This document shows, piece after piece, positions 32,557-43,763 of a stretch of DNA of 64,000 bases. Location of the stretch: NCBI GenBank assembly GCA_024703915.1, contig CP087969.1, positions 868,001 through 932,000 on the forward strand, read 5' to 3'. The notes under the pieces are model-generated. The model made no database searches, had not been told where the DNA came from, and saw only the letters and a program-made list of their open reading frames with translations. Both the position numbers and the translations under genes were made by a program. Source of the stretch: Massilia sp. H-1 (GTDB lineage: Bacteria > Pseudomonadota > Gammaproteobacteria > Burkholderiales > Burkholderiaceae_D). Every line of letters begins with the position of its first letter. Positions within the stretch are counted from its first letter, which is position 1.

Positions 32557-33824
32557 ATGAAAAAACTACAGCACTTGGTTTTCAGCGTTGGCCTGCTGGC
32601 CGCGGTTTCCGCACACGCGCAACTGAAAATTGAAATTTCCGGCGTTGCCAGCAACCAGATCCCGGTCGCGATTGCCGCCTTCGGCGACGAAAACGTTTCC
32701 AGCGAACGCATCTCCGAGATCATCAAGGCCGACCTGGCCCTGTCGGGCGTGTTCAAGGTGATCGACACCGGCAGCACGATTTCCGAAACCGACCCGGTCA
32801 GCTACAGCCAGTGGAAGCAACGAGGCGCCGACGCCCTGGTGGTCGGCAGCGTGCAAAAGCTGGCCGACGGCCGCCTCGAAGTGCGCTACAAGCTGTATGA
32901 CACGGTCAAGGGAACGCAGCTGTCGACGCTGTCGAACGCGACCACCCCGCGCTACACCCGCACCGCCGCCCACCGCATCTCGGACGACGTGTACGAAAAA
33001 CTGACCGGCACCCGCGGCGCCTTCGCCACCCGCATCGCCTACGTCAAGGAAAACCGCGCCGCGCGCGACTACCGCCTGCTGGTGGCCGACGCCGACGGCG
33101 AAGGCATCCAGGAAGCCGTGATCTCGAAAGACCCGATCATTTCGCCGTCCTGGTCGCCGGACGGCAGCAAGGTCGCCTACGTCTCGTTCGAACTGCGCAA
33201 ACCCGTCATCTACGTGCAGGATCTGGTGACGGGCGGGCGGCGCGTGATCGTCAACGAAAAGGCAGCAACTCGGCGCCGTCGTGGTCGCCGGACGGCCGCA
33301 GCCTGGCCGTGGCCCTGTCCAAGGATGGCCATACCCAGGTCTATACCGTGGGCGCCGACGGCAGCGGCCTGCGCCGCGTCTCGAACAGCAACGGCATCGA
33401 CACCGAGCCGCAATTCTCGGCCGACGGCCAGACGATTTATTTCACCAGCGACCGCAGCGGCGGCCCGCAAATCTATAAAATGAGCGCCATGCCGCATGGC
33501 AATGCTCAGCGCGTAACCTTCAACGGGAGCTACAATATCAGCCCGCGTGTCTCGTCTGATGGCAAAACCCTGGCTTGGGTGTCGCAGCGCGACGGTGGAT
33601 TCAGTCTTTACGCGATGAACCTGGCCAGTGGCCAGGAACTGCGTCTGGCCGAATCGGCCACGGAACCGAGTTTCTCGCCTAACGGCAAGTACATCATGTA
33701 CGCAACCAAGGCTGGCGGCCGTACGTCGCTGGCCGTGGTGTCGGTTGATGGACGGGTCCAGCAGCGTTTGTCTACACCAGCAGGAAACATTCGGGAGCCC
33801 AATTGGGGTCCCTTCATGAAGTAA
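32557..33824 (+). CDS. tolB: Tol-Pal system beta-propeller protein TolB
   Basis: Periplasmic protein of about 425 residues. The signal peptide ends AVSAHAQ. The N-terminal domain has IPVAIAAFGDE and IIKADLALSGVFKVID, then a six-bladed propeller with repeated SPDGSKVAYVS, SKDGHTQVYTV, FSADGQTIYFTSDRSGGPQIY and FSPNGKYIMYAT elements. It ends GNIREPNWGPF, the typical C-terminus. One frame break near 33260. Confidence 0.95.
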
Positions 33825-33861
33825 AGAAGAAGTATTTTTAATCACGTCCAGGAGAAAAACC

Positions 33862-34387
33862 ATGCGCAATTTCAATAGCATCGCCTTTATCGTCGCCAGC
33901 GCCGCCCTGCTCGCTGCTTGCAGCTCGCCAGTCAAGCTCGAAGAGACCAAAGTCGTCGACAAGTCGCCAGAAGCGCCAAAGTCGAACGTCGCCGACCCAC
34001 GCGATGTGCGTCCAGTCGAAACCGGCTCGATCGACCCGCTGAACGATCCAAAAGGCGTGCTGGCCAAGCGCAGCGTTTATTTCGACTACGACAGCTATGT
34101 CGTGCGTGACGACGGCAAAGAAGTGGTCAGCAACCACTCGGGCTACCTGTCGAAAAACAAGGGCCGCAAGGTTCTGATCCAAGGTAACACCGACGAACGC
34201 GGCGGCACCGAGTACAACCTGGCCCTGGGCCAGAAACGTGCTGGAAGCCGTGCGCAAGGCAATGAGCTCGCTGGGCGTGGCCGAGAGCCAGATGGAAGCC
34301 GTATCGCTGGGCGAAGAAAAGCCAAAAGCGATGGGCACCGGCGAAGCAGCATGGGCTGAAAACCGCCGCGCCGACATCGTCTATTAA
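33862..34387 (+). CDS. pal: Peptidoglycan-associated lipoprotein Pal
   Basis: Outer-membrane lipoprotein of about 175 residues with an OmpA-like peptidoglycan-binding domain. The lipobox LLAAC is near residue 20. The domain has SVYFDYDSYVV, LIQGNTDERGGTEYNLALGQKRA and SLGEEKPKA, ending AAWAENRRADIVY. The frame break at 34242 is one of the CTGAAG-to-CTGGAAG changes (restores KRAEAVRKAMSSLGVAE). Confidence 0.95.
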
Positions 34388-34412
34388 TCGACGGCCGTAA
34401 GGCGACATGAAC

Positions 34413-34449
34413 ACGGGGAGCCATGCGGCACTGGCTGCACGCTCCCCGT
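34413..34449 (+). terminator. Hairpin between pal and cpoB
   Basis: A 9-bp perfect stem ACGGGGAGC/GCTCCCCGT with a loop of about 19 bases is followed only by TTTCC. It could be an attenuator or a processing/stability element giving lower cpoB expression; it is a weak terminator at best. Confidence 0.4.
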
Positions 34450-34498
34450 TTCCACATCCTCGACGTATCCTCGAAACTGGTTTGAAAGAGTCACCATC

Positions 34499-35262
34499 AT
34501 GACCAACACATTCAAGACCCGCATCGCGGCCGCCTGCCTGGCGCTGACCGCCTGGCTCCCGATGCACGCCAACGCCTACCTGCTCGACGACGACGAAGCA
34601 CGCAAGGCCATCCTCGATCTGCGCGCCAAGGTCGACAACATCACGCGCGACCTCAATGCCCGCCTCGATACCAAGGCCGACAAGAGCAGCGCCCTGGAGA
34701 TGGTCAACCAGAACGAACAGATCATGTCCGAGATCGCCAAGCTGCGCGGCCAGATCGAAGTGCTGGCCAACGAGATCAGCACGGCCCAGCGCCGCCAGAA
34801 AGACTTCTACGCCGACCTCGATGGCCGCCTGCGCAAGCTCGAACCGCGCCAGGTCAGCATCGACGGCCAGGAAGCGGCCGTTGCACCCGACGAGCAGACC
34901 ACCTACGAAGGCGCGATGACGACCTTCAAGAGCGGCGACTACAAGGCGGCAGCCACCCTGCTGGCCGACTTCGTGCGCCGCTACCCGGCCTCCGGTTACG
35001 CGTCGAACGCCCAGTACTGGCTCGGCAACGCCTACTACGCTCAGCGCGACTGCAAGAAGGCCATCGCGGCCCAGCAAGTGGTGGCAGCGACCTATCCGGA
35101 CAGCGCCAAGGCGCCGGACGCGATGCTCAACATCGGCACCTGCCATGCTGAGCTCAAGGACAAGAAGGCAGCGACCAAGGTACTGGAAGGAACTGATCGC
35201 CAAGTACCCGGATTCCGCAGCGGCGCAGGCAGCGAAGGATCGCCTGCCGAGCCTGGAAGTAA
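34499..35262 (+). CDS. cpoB: Cell division coordinator CpoB (YbgF)
   Basis: Periplasmic TolA partner of about 252 residues that coordinates peptidoglycan synthesis with outer-membrane constriction. The signal peptide ends MHANAY. The N-terminal coiled coil covers residues 25-115 (ILDLRAKVDNITRDLNARL onwards), followed by TPR repeats (YEGAMTTFKSGDYKAAATLLADFVRRYP, YASNAQYWLGNAYYAQRDCKKAI and MLNIGTCHAELKDKKAA). Two CTGAAG-to-CTGGAAG changes (35188, 35254) displace the end; correcting both gives VLKELIAKYPDS and a stop after RLPSLK at 35262. Confidence 0.92.
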
Positions 35263-35294
35263 GCAGATTTCATAAAAAATATGGGTTTGGGCAT

Positions 35295-35323
35295 TTGACA
35301 GAACCGCCGATGCCCCCTATAAT
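35295..35323 (+). promoter_or_regulatory. Consensus sigma-70 promoter for tRNA-Lys
   Basis: A perfect TTGACA (35295-35300) and a perfect TATAAT (35318-35323) with 17-base spacing. The TATAAT ends 12 bases before the mature tRNA 5' end. Confidence 0.85.
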
Positions 35324-35335
35324 CTTGCTTCTTTC

Positions 35336-35411
35336 GGGTCGTTAGCTCAGCTGGTAGAGCAGCGGACTTTTAATCCGTTGGTCGCAGGTTCGAATCCCGC
35401 ACGGCCTACCA
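35336..35411 (+). tRNA. tRNA-Lys (UUU anticodon)
   Basis: A 76-base cloverleaf with encoded CCA. The acceptor GGGTCGT pairs with ACGGCCT, the D-arm has AGCTCAGCTGGTAGAGC, the anticodon loop CTTTTAA reads TTT, and the T-loop has GGTTCGAATCC. It lies at the border between the conserved tol-pal cluster and the accessory operon starting at 35538. Confidence 0.96.
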
Positions 35412-35427
35412 CGAATGCGCAGTAGTC

Positions 35428-35463
35428 AAAAAAGCAGTAACGAGAAATCGTTACTGCTTTTTT
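35428..35463 (+). terminator. Rho-independent terminator after tRNA-Lys
   Basis: An A-run, a 10-bp perfect stem GCAGTAACGA/TCGTTACTGC with a four-base GAAA loop, and a T-run of six or more. Confidence 0.9.
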
Positions 35464-35537
35464 GTTTTGGGATGCCGATACCGGGCTAGGCTTTCCGAGT
35501 AAACTCGTCAGTTATCAAAAATAGATCAGGCACGTCA

Positions 35538-36718
35538 ATGTCTTTCCCGGACCGGACCACCCTTTCGCCACTGCCCTACCACCAGACCATCGTCGACTAC
35601 CTGCGCCATCATGAGCCCGAAGTATGGGCCTGGGCCAGAAGCGCGCGACCGGTGCCGAGCAGCGCGATGCCTTGCGTGCAGCGCTGCTGCGCGACACCTA
35701 CCGGATCGAACGCGACGCGCCCCCCGCCGTGCACGCCGCGCTGGACCAGGCGCTCGCCCGGCTCGGCATCGATGCGCCCGCCACGCTGTACCAGTCGCCC
35801 GGGCAGGACATGAACGCGGCGATTTTTTACGTGCCGGGCGAAGTCCACATCATGCTGCAAGGCCCCCTGCTTGAACGCCTGGCGCAGGATGAACTGCTTG
35901 CCGTGCTGGGCCACGAACTGGCGCACTACCTGCTCTGGTCACGCGACGAGGGCAGCCTGCTGGTGGCCGACCGCATCTTGCACGACAGCCTGGCCAGCGG
36001 CGACGCCATGGCCAGCCACCACGAAACCTACCGCCGCTACGCCCTGCACACCGAACTGTTCGCCGACCGCGGCGCCGCCGTCGCGGCCGGGGCGGTGGCG
36101 CCAGCCGTGTCGGCGCTGGTGAAGATCCAGACCGGGATCGGCACGGTCGATGCCGCCGCCTATCTGCGCCAGGCGGCCGAGATCGAGGCGCAGGAAGCGC
36201 AGGCCAGCCAGGCCTACTCGCATCCGGAAACCTTCATCCGCGCCCGCGCCCTGGCGCTGTGGTGCGAAGGCGCGCCCGACCTGCACGCCTGGCTGGACAA
36301 GCGCCTGCACGGGCCACTGACACTGGAGCGGCTCGACCTGCCCGGCCAGCAGCAGCTGCAGCGCCTCACGCGCGGCTTCATCGCCCACTTCCTGGCCGAT
36401 GCCAGCCTGGCGAGCGACGCGCTGCTGGCCCAGGTGCGGGTGTTGTTCCCCGACTGGAGCGCGGCCGAAGCGGCGCTGCTGCCGCAGCAACCGGGCACGG
36501 CGCCCGCTGGCGGCGCCACCTATTGGAATGCCCTGCTGATCGACCTGGCCCTGGCCGACCCGGACCAGCAGGACAACGCCCTGCTGCGCGCCGGCCGCCT
36601 GGCCCGTGAACTGGGCACCTTCGACGGCTTCGAAGCGAACTTGCGGCGCGACGTCGCCATGGGCAAGCGCGAACTCGACAAATTCAAGCGCCAGCTCGAC
36701 AAGGAAATGCAGGCATGA
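35538..36718 (+). CDS. M48-like zinc metallopeptidase, partner of the helicase-WGR protein
   Basis: About 393 residues, no signal peptide, so probably cytoplasmic. The zinc motif GHELAHYLLW (HExxH) is near residue 130, followed by a second acidic motif HTELFADRGAAVAAG that can give the third ligand. The N-terminal part (LPYHQTIVDYLRHHEPEVWAW and later NAAIFYVPGEVHIMLQGPLLERL) resembles the fold preceding HExxH in M48-type peptidases. The C-terminal 200 residues are helical and unrecognised. One frame break near 35635. Its stop overlaps the start of the giant helicase gene by ATGA, so the products are probably made in fixed ratio and work together. Typical envelope M48 proteins have membrane spans; this one has none. 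Confidence 0.75.
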
Positions 36719-39700
36719 GCGACACCAACACGATCACCGAACCGGGCACCTTGCGCGGCCTGATTGCAGCGCAGGACGGGGTCCCGTTCGGCACCGACGA
36801 TGTCCTGCTGCTGGTGCTGCCCCTGTTCGAGCATGTCGCCGCGCTGCACGCGCAGGGCATGGTCGCCGCGCTCGGCCCCAACAGCGTCATCCTCGACCCG
36901 GCCGACAAGCGCGCTCGGCTTGCGCCTCCCCGGAAGGCCAGCAGAGCGCATTCGACTTCGATGCCGTCAACCGGGTGCAGCCGATGCCCGCATCGGGACT
37001 GAACATCCTGAGCACGCTGCAGCGCGAACGCGACGCGCACGGGCGCGAATCGGTCACCGACGACGCCCTGCAAACCGATGCCGACGCGCCCATCGCGCGG
37101 CCCGTGTATCTGCCCGGCCCCGCCAGCTGGGAACAGCGCATCGGCCACCACGACGACCGCACCGATGTATTCAGCCTCGGGATGATCCTGGCCGCCCTGT
37201 CGTGCGGGCTCGATTTTGCCGACCAGGACGACCTGCGTTCCTTCGTAGCGCACCGCACCAATCTGTTCCTGCTGCAGCAGCGCCTGCATCCGGTGCTGGC
37301 CGCCGTGATCGTGGAGATGACGGAACTGAACCGCCACAGCCGCGCGACCGAAGTGGCGGCGCTGGCCCTGCGCCTGCGTACCTGGCGCGACCAGCCTAGC
37401 CGGGCTCGATGTCGAGCGCGCCATGGCTGGCGCCACCGGCAGCGTTTCGCGCCGCAGCGCGGTCCTGATGCATCTGCGCGACCGTCTGTTCGACCTGTCG
37501 CGCCGCAACCGCCTGCTGTATTTCAAACCGAATGCGTCGACCGTCAACCTGACGGTCGCCAGCGTGCCGCTGGTGCTGCAGACCGCCGCCGTGCGCGGAA
37601 GACATTTGCACCTGGGGCGGCCCCTTCGCCGACGAAGTCCTGAGCGGCAAACCGGTCGCCCTGCAGCGCTGGCTGCGCTTTGACGAGCAGACCTACTTGC
37701 CCGCCTCGCTAGACCAGCTGCTGGTCGAAACGCGGCGCGACCGCGCCGAATTCGGCTCCAACAACCTGCGCCTGGTGGTGGCCTTCCTCCGCTGGCACAA
37801 CCTGGAAGGAAGCGCCCGACGAACGGATCGTGACCCCGCTGCTGTGGCTCCCCGTCGAACTGGTCAAGCGCAAAGGGGTGCGCGACCAATACCTGCTGCA
37901 GTCGGCCGAAGCGGAGGCGGAATTCAACCCCGTGCTGCGCCACCAGCTGGCGCAGCTGTACGACATCCGCCTGCCGGAAAAAGTGTCGCTCGAGCAGACC
38001 TCGATCGCTGCGATCCACGCCGACATCCTGGCGCAGATCCGGCGCTCGGAACCGGCGGTCGAGCTGCGCCTGGTGTCGAAGGCGTCGATCCAGCTGGTGC
38101 GCCACAAGGCCATGCAGCGCATGCAGCAATACCAGCGCCGCAAGTCGTCGGCCTAAGCCAGCGCGTGCGGCCGGACGCGGGCTTGCCGCCGTACAGCTAC
38201 GACCGGGCCGACTACCGTCCCCTGGGGCGCGTCCTGTTCGAACAATGGGTGCGCCCAAGCCCCCTGCCGCAGCGCTTCGAAGCGGGCGCTGCAGCCGGCA
38301 GCCTAAGACTGCGCCAGCCGCAGATGGCGGCCGAAGTCGAAGAGCGCAGCGGCTATGCGCTGGTCGAATCAGACGGCCACCGCTACGCCTGGGATGTCGA
38401 CCTGACCCAGGTCTCGCTGGCCAATTTCAACTACAAAAAAATGTCGCTGGTGCGCGACTACACCCAGCTGCTGGCCGACCCCGGCGCCAATCCGGCCTTC
38501 GACCAGGTGTTCTCGATCGAGCCGCGCGCGGTGGAGACGGCCATGCTTAAGCGCCGCTGGCGGCGGGCGAACAATGGAGCGTGGTGGCCGCCGACGCCAC
38601 CCAGAACGCGGCCGTCGGCCTGGCGCGCAGCGCGCAGTTTCATCATCCAGGGCCCGCCCGGCACCGGCAAGTCGCAAACCATCACCAACCTGATCGCCGA
38701 TTACGCCGGGCGCGGCAAACGGGTGCTGTTCGTCTGCGAAAAGCGGGCCGCGCTCGACGTCGTGTTCAACCGCCTCAAGCAATCGGGCCTGGCCCCGCTG
38801 TGCTCACTGATCCACGATTCGCAAAGCGACAAGAAAGCCTTCATCGCCGATCTGGAAGGAATGCTACGACGCCTGGATGGGCCAGAACCACAACAGCGCC
38901 GCGCTGCAGGAACAGCGCGCCGCCCTGGTGCAAGCCCTGGGCGCGCAGCAGCGCAGTATCGACCAGTTCAGAACAGGCGCTGGCCACCACACCGGACACG
39001 CTCGGCACCACCATTCGGGCCCTGCTGCGCCGCATCGCCGCCTTGCCGCCAGCGCCCCAGGTCAGCCATGCCGCGCGCGAGCAGCTGGCCTCCTTGTCGG
39101 CCTGGGATGGCCAGCGCGATCTGGTACGCCGTCTGCATGGCCAGCTGCGCGAGCGCTTCGGGCTGCACAGTCTGGCGGCCCATCCCTTTGCCAGCCTGGC
39201 GGCACCACTGATCGCCGACGAACGCGCCTTCCAGCGCGCCGACATCCTGTGCCGCGAGGCCGAAACGCTGTTCGACGCGCTCGAAGCGCAGCTCGACGCG
39301 CCCGCCACCCTGATCGGCCCCGCCACCACGCTCGCCGACGCCAGCCGCATTGCTTAGATGGACTGCGAAGCCCTGCTCGCCTCGCGCCTGGCGGCCCACC
39401 TGGATCTGGTGGAACCGGACGCGCTCGGCCGCCAGCGCCCTGCGCGAGGCACGCGCCACGCTCGATACGGGTGCGCAGGCCCTGGCGGCGGCGCACACCG
39501 CCAATGCCGCCTGGCGCGACAAGCTCAGCCCCATCGACACCGACTCCGCGCTCACTGTGATGCGCCGCCTGGCTCCTTCGGCCTTGCGCTGGCTGCAGCC
39601 GCAATGGTGGCGCCTGCGCAGCGCGCTCAACAGCCGCTATGACTTCGGCCAGCACGCGGTCCACCCAGGCTACGTCAAGGTGCTGGAAAATCTGGCGGCC

Positions 39701-42195
39701 GAACATGCGGCCGGGGCCGCGCTCGACCAGGCCGCGGCCGCGCTCGGGCGTCAGTACGACGTGCCCGATGCGCGCGCCTTCCTCGATGCGCTCGCGCAGC
39801 TGGCGCAGCAGCTGCGCACCGGCCACGGTCCGCGCGCGCTCATCGCCACGCTGCGCGCCCACCCCGATGCGCAAGCAGCGGCCCGCGCTGCCGCCAGCAC
39901 AGGCCAGCCGCTGGCCGCCCTGCGCGCACTGCTGGAACCCGAGCTGACCATCGCCAGCGACGCCGGTCTGGACCGGATCGCCGAATTGCTGCGCGACCTG
40001 CGCGAAGCGCTCGACGACCTGCCCGACCTGCTGCCGATGCTGCGCGCCCTGCATGCGGGCGACCCGGCAACGGCGCGCATGCTGCAGCAGCTCGACTACA
40101 CACCCGAACAGCTGGACGCGCTGGTGGCTGACGAAGCGCTGCGCCGCGCCGAACGGGACAGCCCGGTGCTGGCACATTTCGGCGGCGCCGCATTGGCGCA
40201 AGCCGCGCGCGGTCAACCAGGATCAGCGCGCTGCTGGGGCTCGATGCGCAAGTGATCCGCGCCACGCTGCATCAGCAATTCGCCGAACACGTGCGTGTTT
40301 CCGGGCCTGTCCGCCAGCCAGCTCGACGAGGCTTAGGCAAGACATTCAAAAGGCCTACGCGACCGGCCGCCGCGAGCTCGAACACGAATTCGGCAAGAGC
40401 ATGCGCCACCGCTCGATCCGTGATTTGAGCGACGACGAAACGGGCCTGGTGATCGCGGACCTCAAGCCAGTGTGGCTGATGAGCCCATTGTCGGTATCGG
40501 ACACGCTGCCGCTCGCATCTAACCTGTTCGATGTCGTGATCTTCGACGAAGCGAGCCAGATTCCGGTCGAAGAAGCGGTACCGGCCCTGAGCCGCGCGCC
40601 AGATCATCGTGGTCGGGGACGAAATGCAACTGCCGCCGACCAGTTTCTTCCAGCACGGGCGCATCCGGCGGCGACGATGAAATCGTGGTCGAGGAAGATG
40701 GCGAGCGCATCGCCATCAACCTCGATTCCGACAGCTTGCTGGCGCAGGCCGCGCGCAGCCTGCCTAGCCACGCTGCTGGCATGGCACTACCGCAGCCGCC
40801 ACGAGTCCCTCATCAGCTTCTCGAACGCGGCGTTCTACGATGGCCGCCTGGTGACCATTCCCGACACCCGGCTCGATCTGCCTGCGGCCGCCCCCCACCG
40901 GCGCGCCGTTCGGACCTGGAGGACGCCGGCGTGACCGGTGCCGACACGCTGCTGGCCCTGCCGATCAGCTACCACCGGCTCGGCGACGGCCTCTATCAGG
41001 ACCGCCGCAACGGGGCCGAGGCCCGCTATATCGCGCACACCGTGCGCGAATTACTGCGGCGCGACTGCGCCCTGAGCATCGGCATCGTGGCGTTTTCAGG
41101 AAGCGCAGCAAAGCGAGATCGAGACCGCGCTCGAGACCCTGGGCGCGGACGACCCGGATTTCGGCACCCGTCTCGAACAAGCCTATGTGCGCGAGGACGA
41201 CGAGCAGTTCAACGGCCTGTTCGTGAAAAACCTGGAAAACGTCCAGGGCGACGAGCGCGACATCATCATTCTCAGCATCTGCTACGCCCCCGGACCGGAT
41301 GGGAAAATGCTGATGAATTTCGGCCCCATCAACCAGCGCGGCGGCGAGAAACGCCTGAATGTGATCTTCAGCCGGGCGCGCCACCGCATGGCTGTGGTGA
41401 CCTCGATCGATCCGCAGGCGATCACCAACGTGCACAACGACGGCGCCGCCGCACTGCGCGGCTTCCTCGAATTCGCCCAGGCCAGCGCTGCTTAGCCAGG
41501 GCGAGCGCGCGCAGCAGCGTGCTCGGTACGCTCAACCCGGCCGCCAGCGACGCGTTCACGCGCCAGGCGCCGTCCGACAGCATCCGCGACGCATTGGCCG
41601 CCAGCCTGCGCGCGGGGGCACACGGTGCACGTCCATGTGGGACGGTCACAGTTGCGCTGCGATCTGGCGCTGGTCGATCCTTCCGGCGCCAAGCTGCGCT
41701 GGCGATCCTGCTCGACAATCCATCCGATGCGGTGGGCGACACGCAGGAACGCTATGTGTTCCGTCCCGCGATCTTGCGCAGCTTCGGCTGGCGCGTGCTC
41801 GACGTGCCGGGCAGGGACTGGCTCGCAGATCCGGACGCCGTTCTGCAGCGCATCGACACCATGCTCGCCAGCGGCATTGACCGCGCGCTCGATGTCGAAA
41901 TCGCGCGGCCGGTGGTGGTACCACCCCCGGCGCCATGGCGCGCCGTCCGAGAGCGTGCCGGACGCGCCGCAAGCGGCGCCAGTCGAGGGCGCCGCGCGCA
42001 CGCTGCGCTTCGAGCAGGGCACGTCGCGCAAGTTCTGGCGCGCCAGCGTGCAGGGCACGGAACTGCATGTGACCTACGGACGGATCGGCAGCGCTTACCA
42101 GAACAACGTCAAGCAGTTCGACAGCGCCGAACGCGTTGCGGGAGATGAACAAGCTGGTGGACGAGAAACTGCGCAAGGGGTACGAAGAGGACTGA
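36715..42195 (+). CDS. Kinase-like/DUF4011/SF1 helicase/nuclease-like/WGR multidomain protein
   Basis: About 1,825 residues once breaks are repaired. (1) Residues 1-220: kinase C-lobe-like, with DVFSLGMILAALSCGLDF (subdomain IX pattern) and HAQGMVAALGPNSVIL where HRDxxxxN should be, so catalytic Asp and the N-lobe are missing. (2) DUF4011 begins LRDRLFDLSRRNRLLYFKP near 37480. (3) SF1 DNA2/NAM7 helicase: Walker A QGPPGTGKSQT (38650), Walker B VVIFDEASQIPVEEA (40540), VVGDEMQLPPTSFF, WHYRSRHESLISFSN, VQGDERDIIILS and NVIFSRARHRM. (4) Nuclease-like MTES_1575-type domain near 41600-41860 (CDLALVDPSG, RSFGWRVLDVPGRDWLADP), where the usual IE-x-D reads AILLD. (5) C-terminal WGR domain near 42000-42190 (FWRASVQGTELHVTYGRIGS, EKLRKGYEED). 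Scars at 37393, 38152, 38545, 39353, 40332, 40764 and 41490; CTGGAAG changes at 37803 and 38851. Confidence 0.8.
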
Positions 42196-42204
42196 GTCGC
42201 GGAC

Positions 42205-42563
42205 TCAGAACCGGTAGCAGTGCGCCTGCTGGGCGTCGCTGCGCAGCAGTGGCGTGGTCAGGACGACCGACTGCGCCTTCTGGCATTGGATGAGGACTTC
42301 GGTGTAGCCTTCGAGGCCAGGTTCGATGATGCCCTTCTTGGTGGCGCGCCCGATCGCGGTGGCCAGCGGGGAAGCCGCCTGAGCTTAAGCATCGGATCGC
42401 TACGGCGCTCACGGACGAGCGTCAGCGAGGCGACCGCCGCATCCCAGCGCGGGCCGCTCAATCGGCGCAGGTCCGCTGCGGGCGCGCTCAGGAATGGATC
42501 TGGCGTCTGCGCCTGGGTGCCCTGAGCAAGCAGCGCCAGGCAGCAGAATATCGTCTTGTTCAT
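42205..42563 (-). CDS. Small secreted protein of unknown function
   Basis: About 119 residues. The signal peptide MNKTIFCCLALLAQGTQAQ is followed by a mature region with PDPFLSAPAADLRRLSGPRWDAAVASLTLVRERRSDPM. After repairing the scar at 42384 the remainder reads LATAIGRATKKGIIEPGLEGYTEVLIQCQKAQSVVLTTPLLRS (two blocks), ending HCYRF with two cysteines. It is convergent with the helicase gene. No family recognised. Confidence 0.6.
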
Positions 42564-42600
42564 GGCCCGATTGTACCGCAGGCACAAGCGGGCCTTTGCT

Positions 42601-43748
42601 TTACGCCGCCCGCACCTCGGGCACCAGGCTCAGATCGACCGGGATGCGGTTACGCGCATTGCCCCATTCGCTGTTCTCGGTTTCGGACACGTGCGACATC
42701 GTGCCTTCGCGGTCGACGCAGTAATCCTTGAACACGATCTTTTCTTCGACGGTGGCGTCGGCCAGGATGCGCGTGTACTCGAACAGGACGCTGCGCACCA
42801 CGTTGGCGCCGGTGCAAATGTGGCTGCCGTGGCCGATCCAGGTCGGGCCGACAATGGTGCAGCTTAGCCTCGATGTGGGTGCCCGAACCGATATACACCG
42901 GGCCGACGATGGTCGTGCCTTCCCGCTCGATGCGCGTGTTCTGGCCGACCCACAGGCCTTCCTCGATCTGCACGCCCGGCACGTTCAGGTTGCGCACTTC
43001 GCCCAGCATCACGCTTTGCAGCACGCTCCAGTAGTCGGTCACGGTGCCGATGTCGATCCAGTCGTAGGCGCGCTTTTGCGCGTAGAACGGCAGGCCCCGT
43101 TCGACCAGCAGCGGGAACAGGTCCGAGCCGATGTCGAACATCGTGTCGGCCGGGATCAGGTCCAGCACTTCCGGTTCAAAGATGTAGATGCCGGTGCTGG
43201 CGAAGTTCGATTTTGCGTCTTCGCGCTTGGGCTTTTCCTGGAACGAGACGATGCGGCCGTCGTCGTCGGTTACCACCACGCCGTAGTCGGATACTTTCTC
43301 CCACGGGACTTCCTTGGTGATCACGCTGGCCAGCGCGCCCTTGCGTTTGTGCTCGAACAGGGCCGATTTGAGATCGAGGTCGATCAGCGCGTCCCCGCAC
43401 AGGACGATGGTGGTCTCGTCGAAGAAGCCGCCGAACTGCTGGATCTTCTTCATGCCGCTTACCGAACCGATCGGCTCCGGCACGGCCACGCCCAGTTCAT
43501 TGGTGTAGCCTTCGAAGGAATAGCCGAGACTGACGCCGAACTGCTCGCCCTCGCCAAAGTAATCTTCGATCTTTTCATGCAAGTGAGCGACGTTGACCAT
43601 GATGTCGCGCACGCCGTAGCGCGCCAGGTGTTCGATCAGGTAGGCCATGACCGGCTTGCCCAGGATTGGAATCATGGGCTTGGGCAGGTCGTAGGTCAGG
43701 GGGCGTACCCGCGTGCCCTTGCTTAACTGCAAGAATCATTGCTTTCAT
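42601..43748 (-). CDS. NDP-sugar pyrophosphorylase (mannose-1-phosphate guanylyltransferase-like)
   Basis: Nucleotidyltransferase plus left-handed beta-helix protein of about 382 residues. The scar at 43722 hides the signature: repaired, the start reads [32 protein letters not shown], the catalytic G-x-G-T-R-x(2)-P-L-T loop. DETTIVLCGDALIDLDL, SFQEKPKREDAKSNFASTGIYIFEPEVLD and KRAYDWIDIGTVTDYW are typical of GDP-mannose/glucose-1-phosphate types. Hexapeptide repeats (GLWVGQNTRIEREGTTIVGPVYIGSGTHIEAKLH) follow, then a C-terminal tail. A scar at 42864 interrupts the helix. Supplies an activated sugar to the exopolysaccharide pathway; which nucleotide is used is not clear from sequence. Confidence 0.85.
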
Positions 43749-43763
43749 TTTTCTATCCTCTAT

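Noticed and set aside
35336..42563. Integrated element with attachment-site duplication of the tRNA-Lys 3' end
   Set aside because: No integrase, and I saw no second copy of the tRNA 3' sequence downstream in the window; the tRNA neighbourhood alone is not proof of integration.
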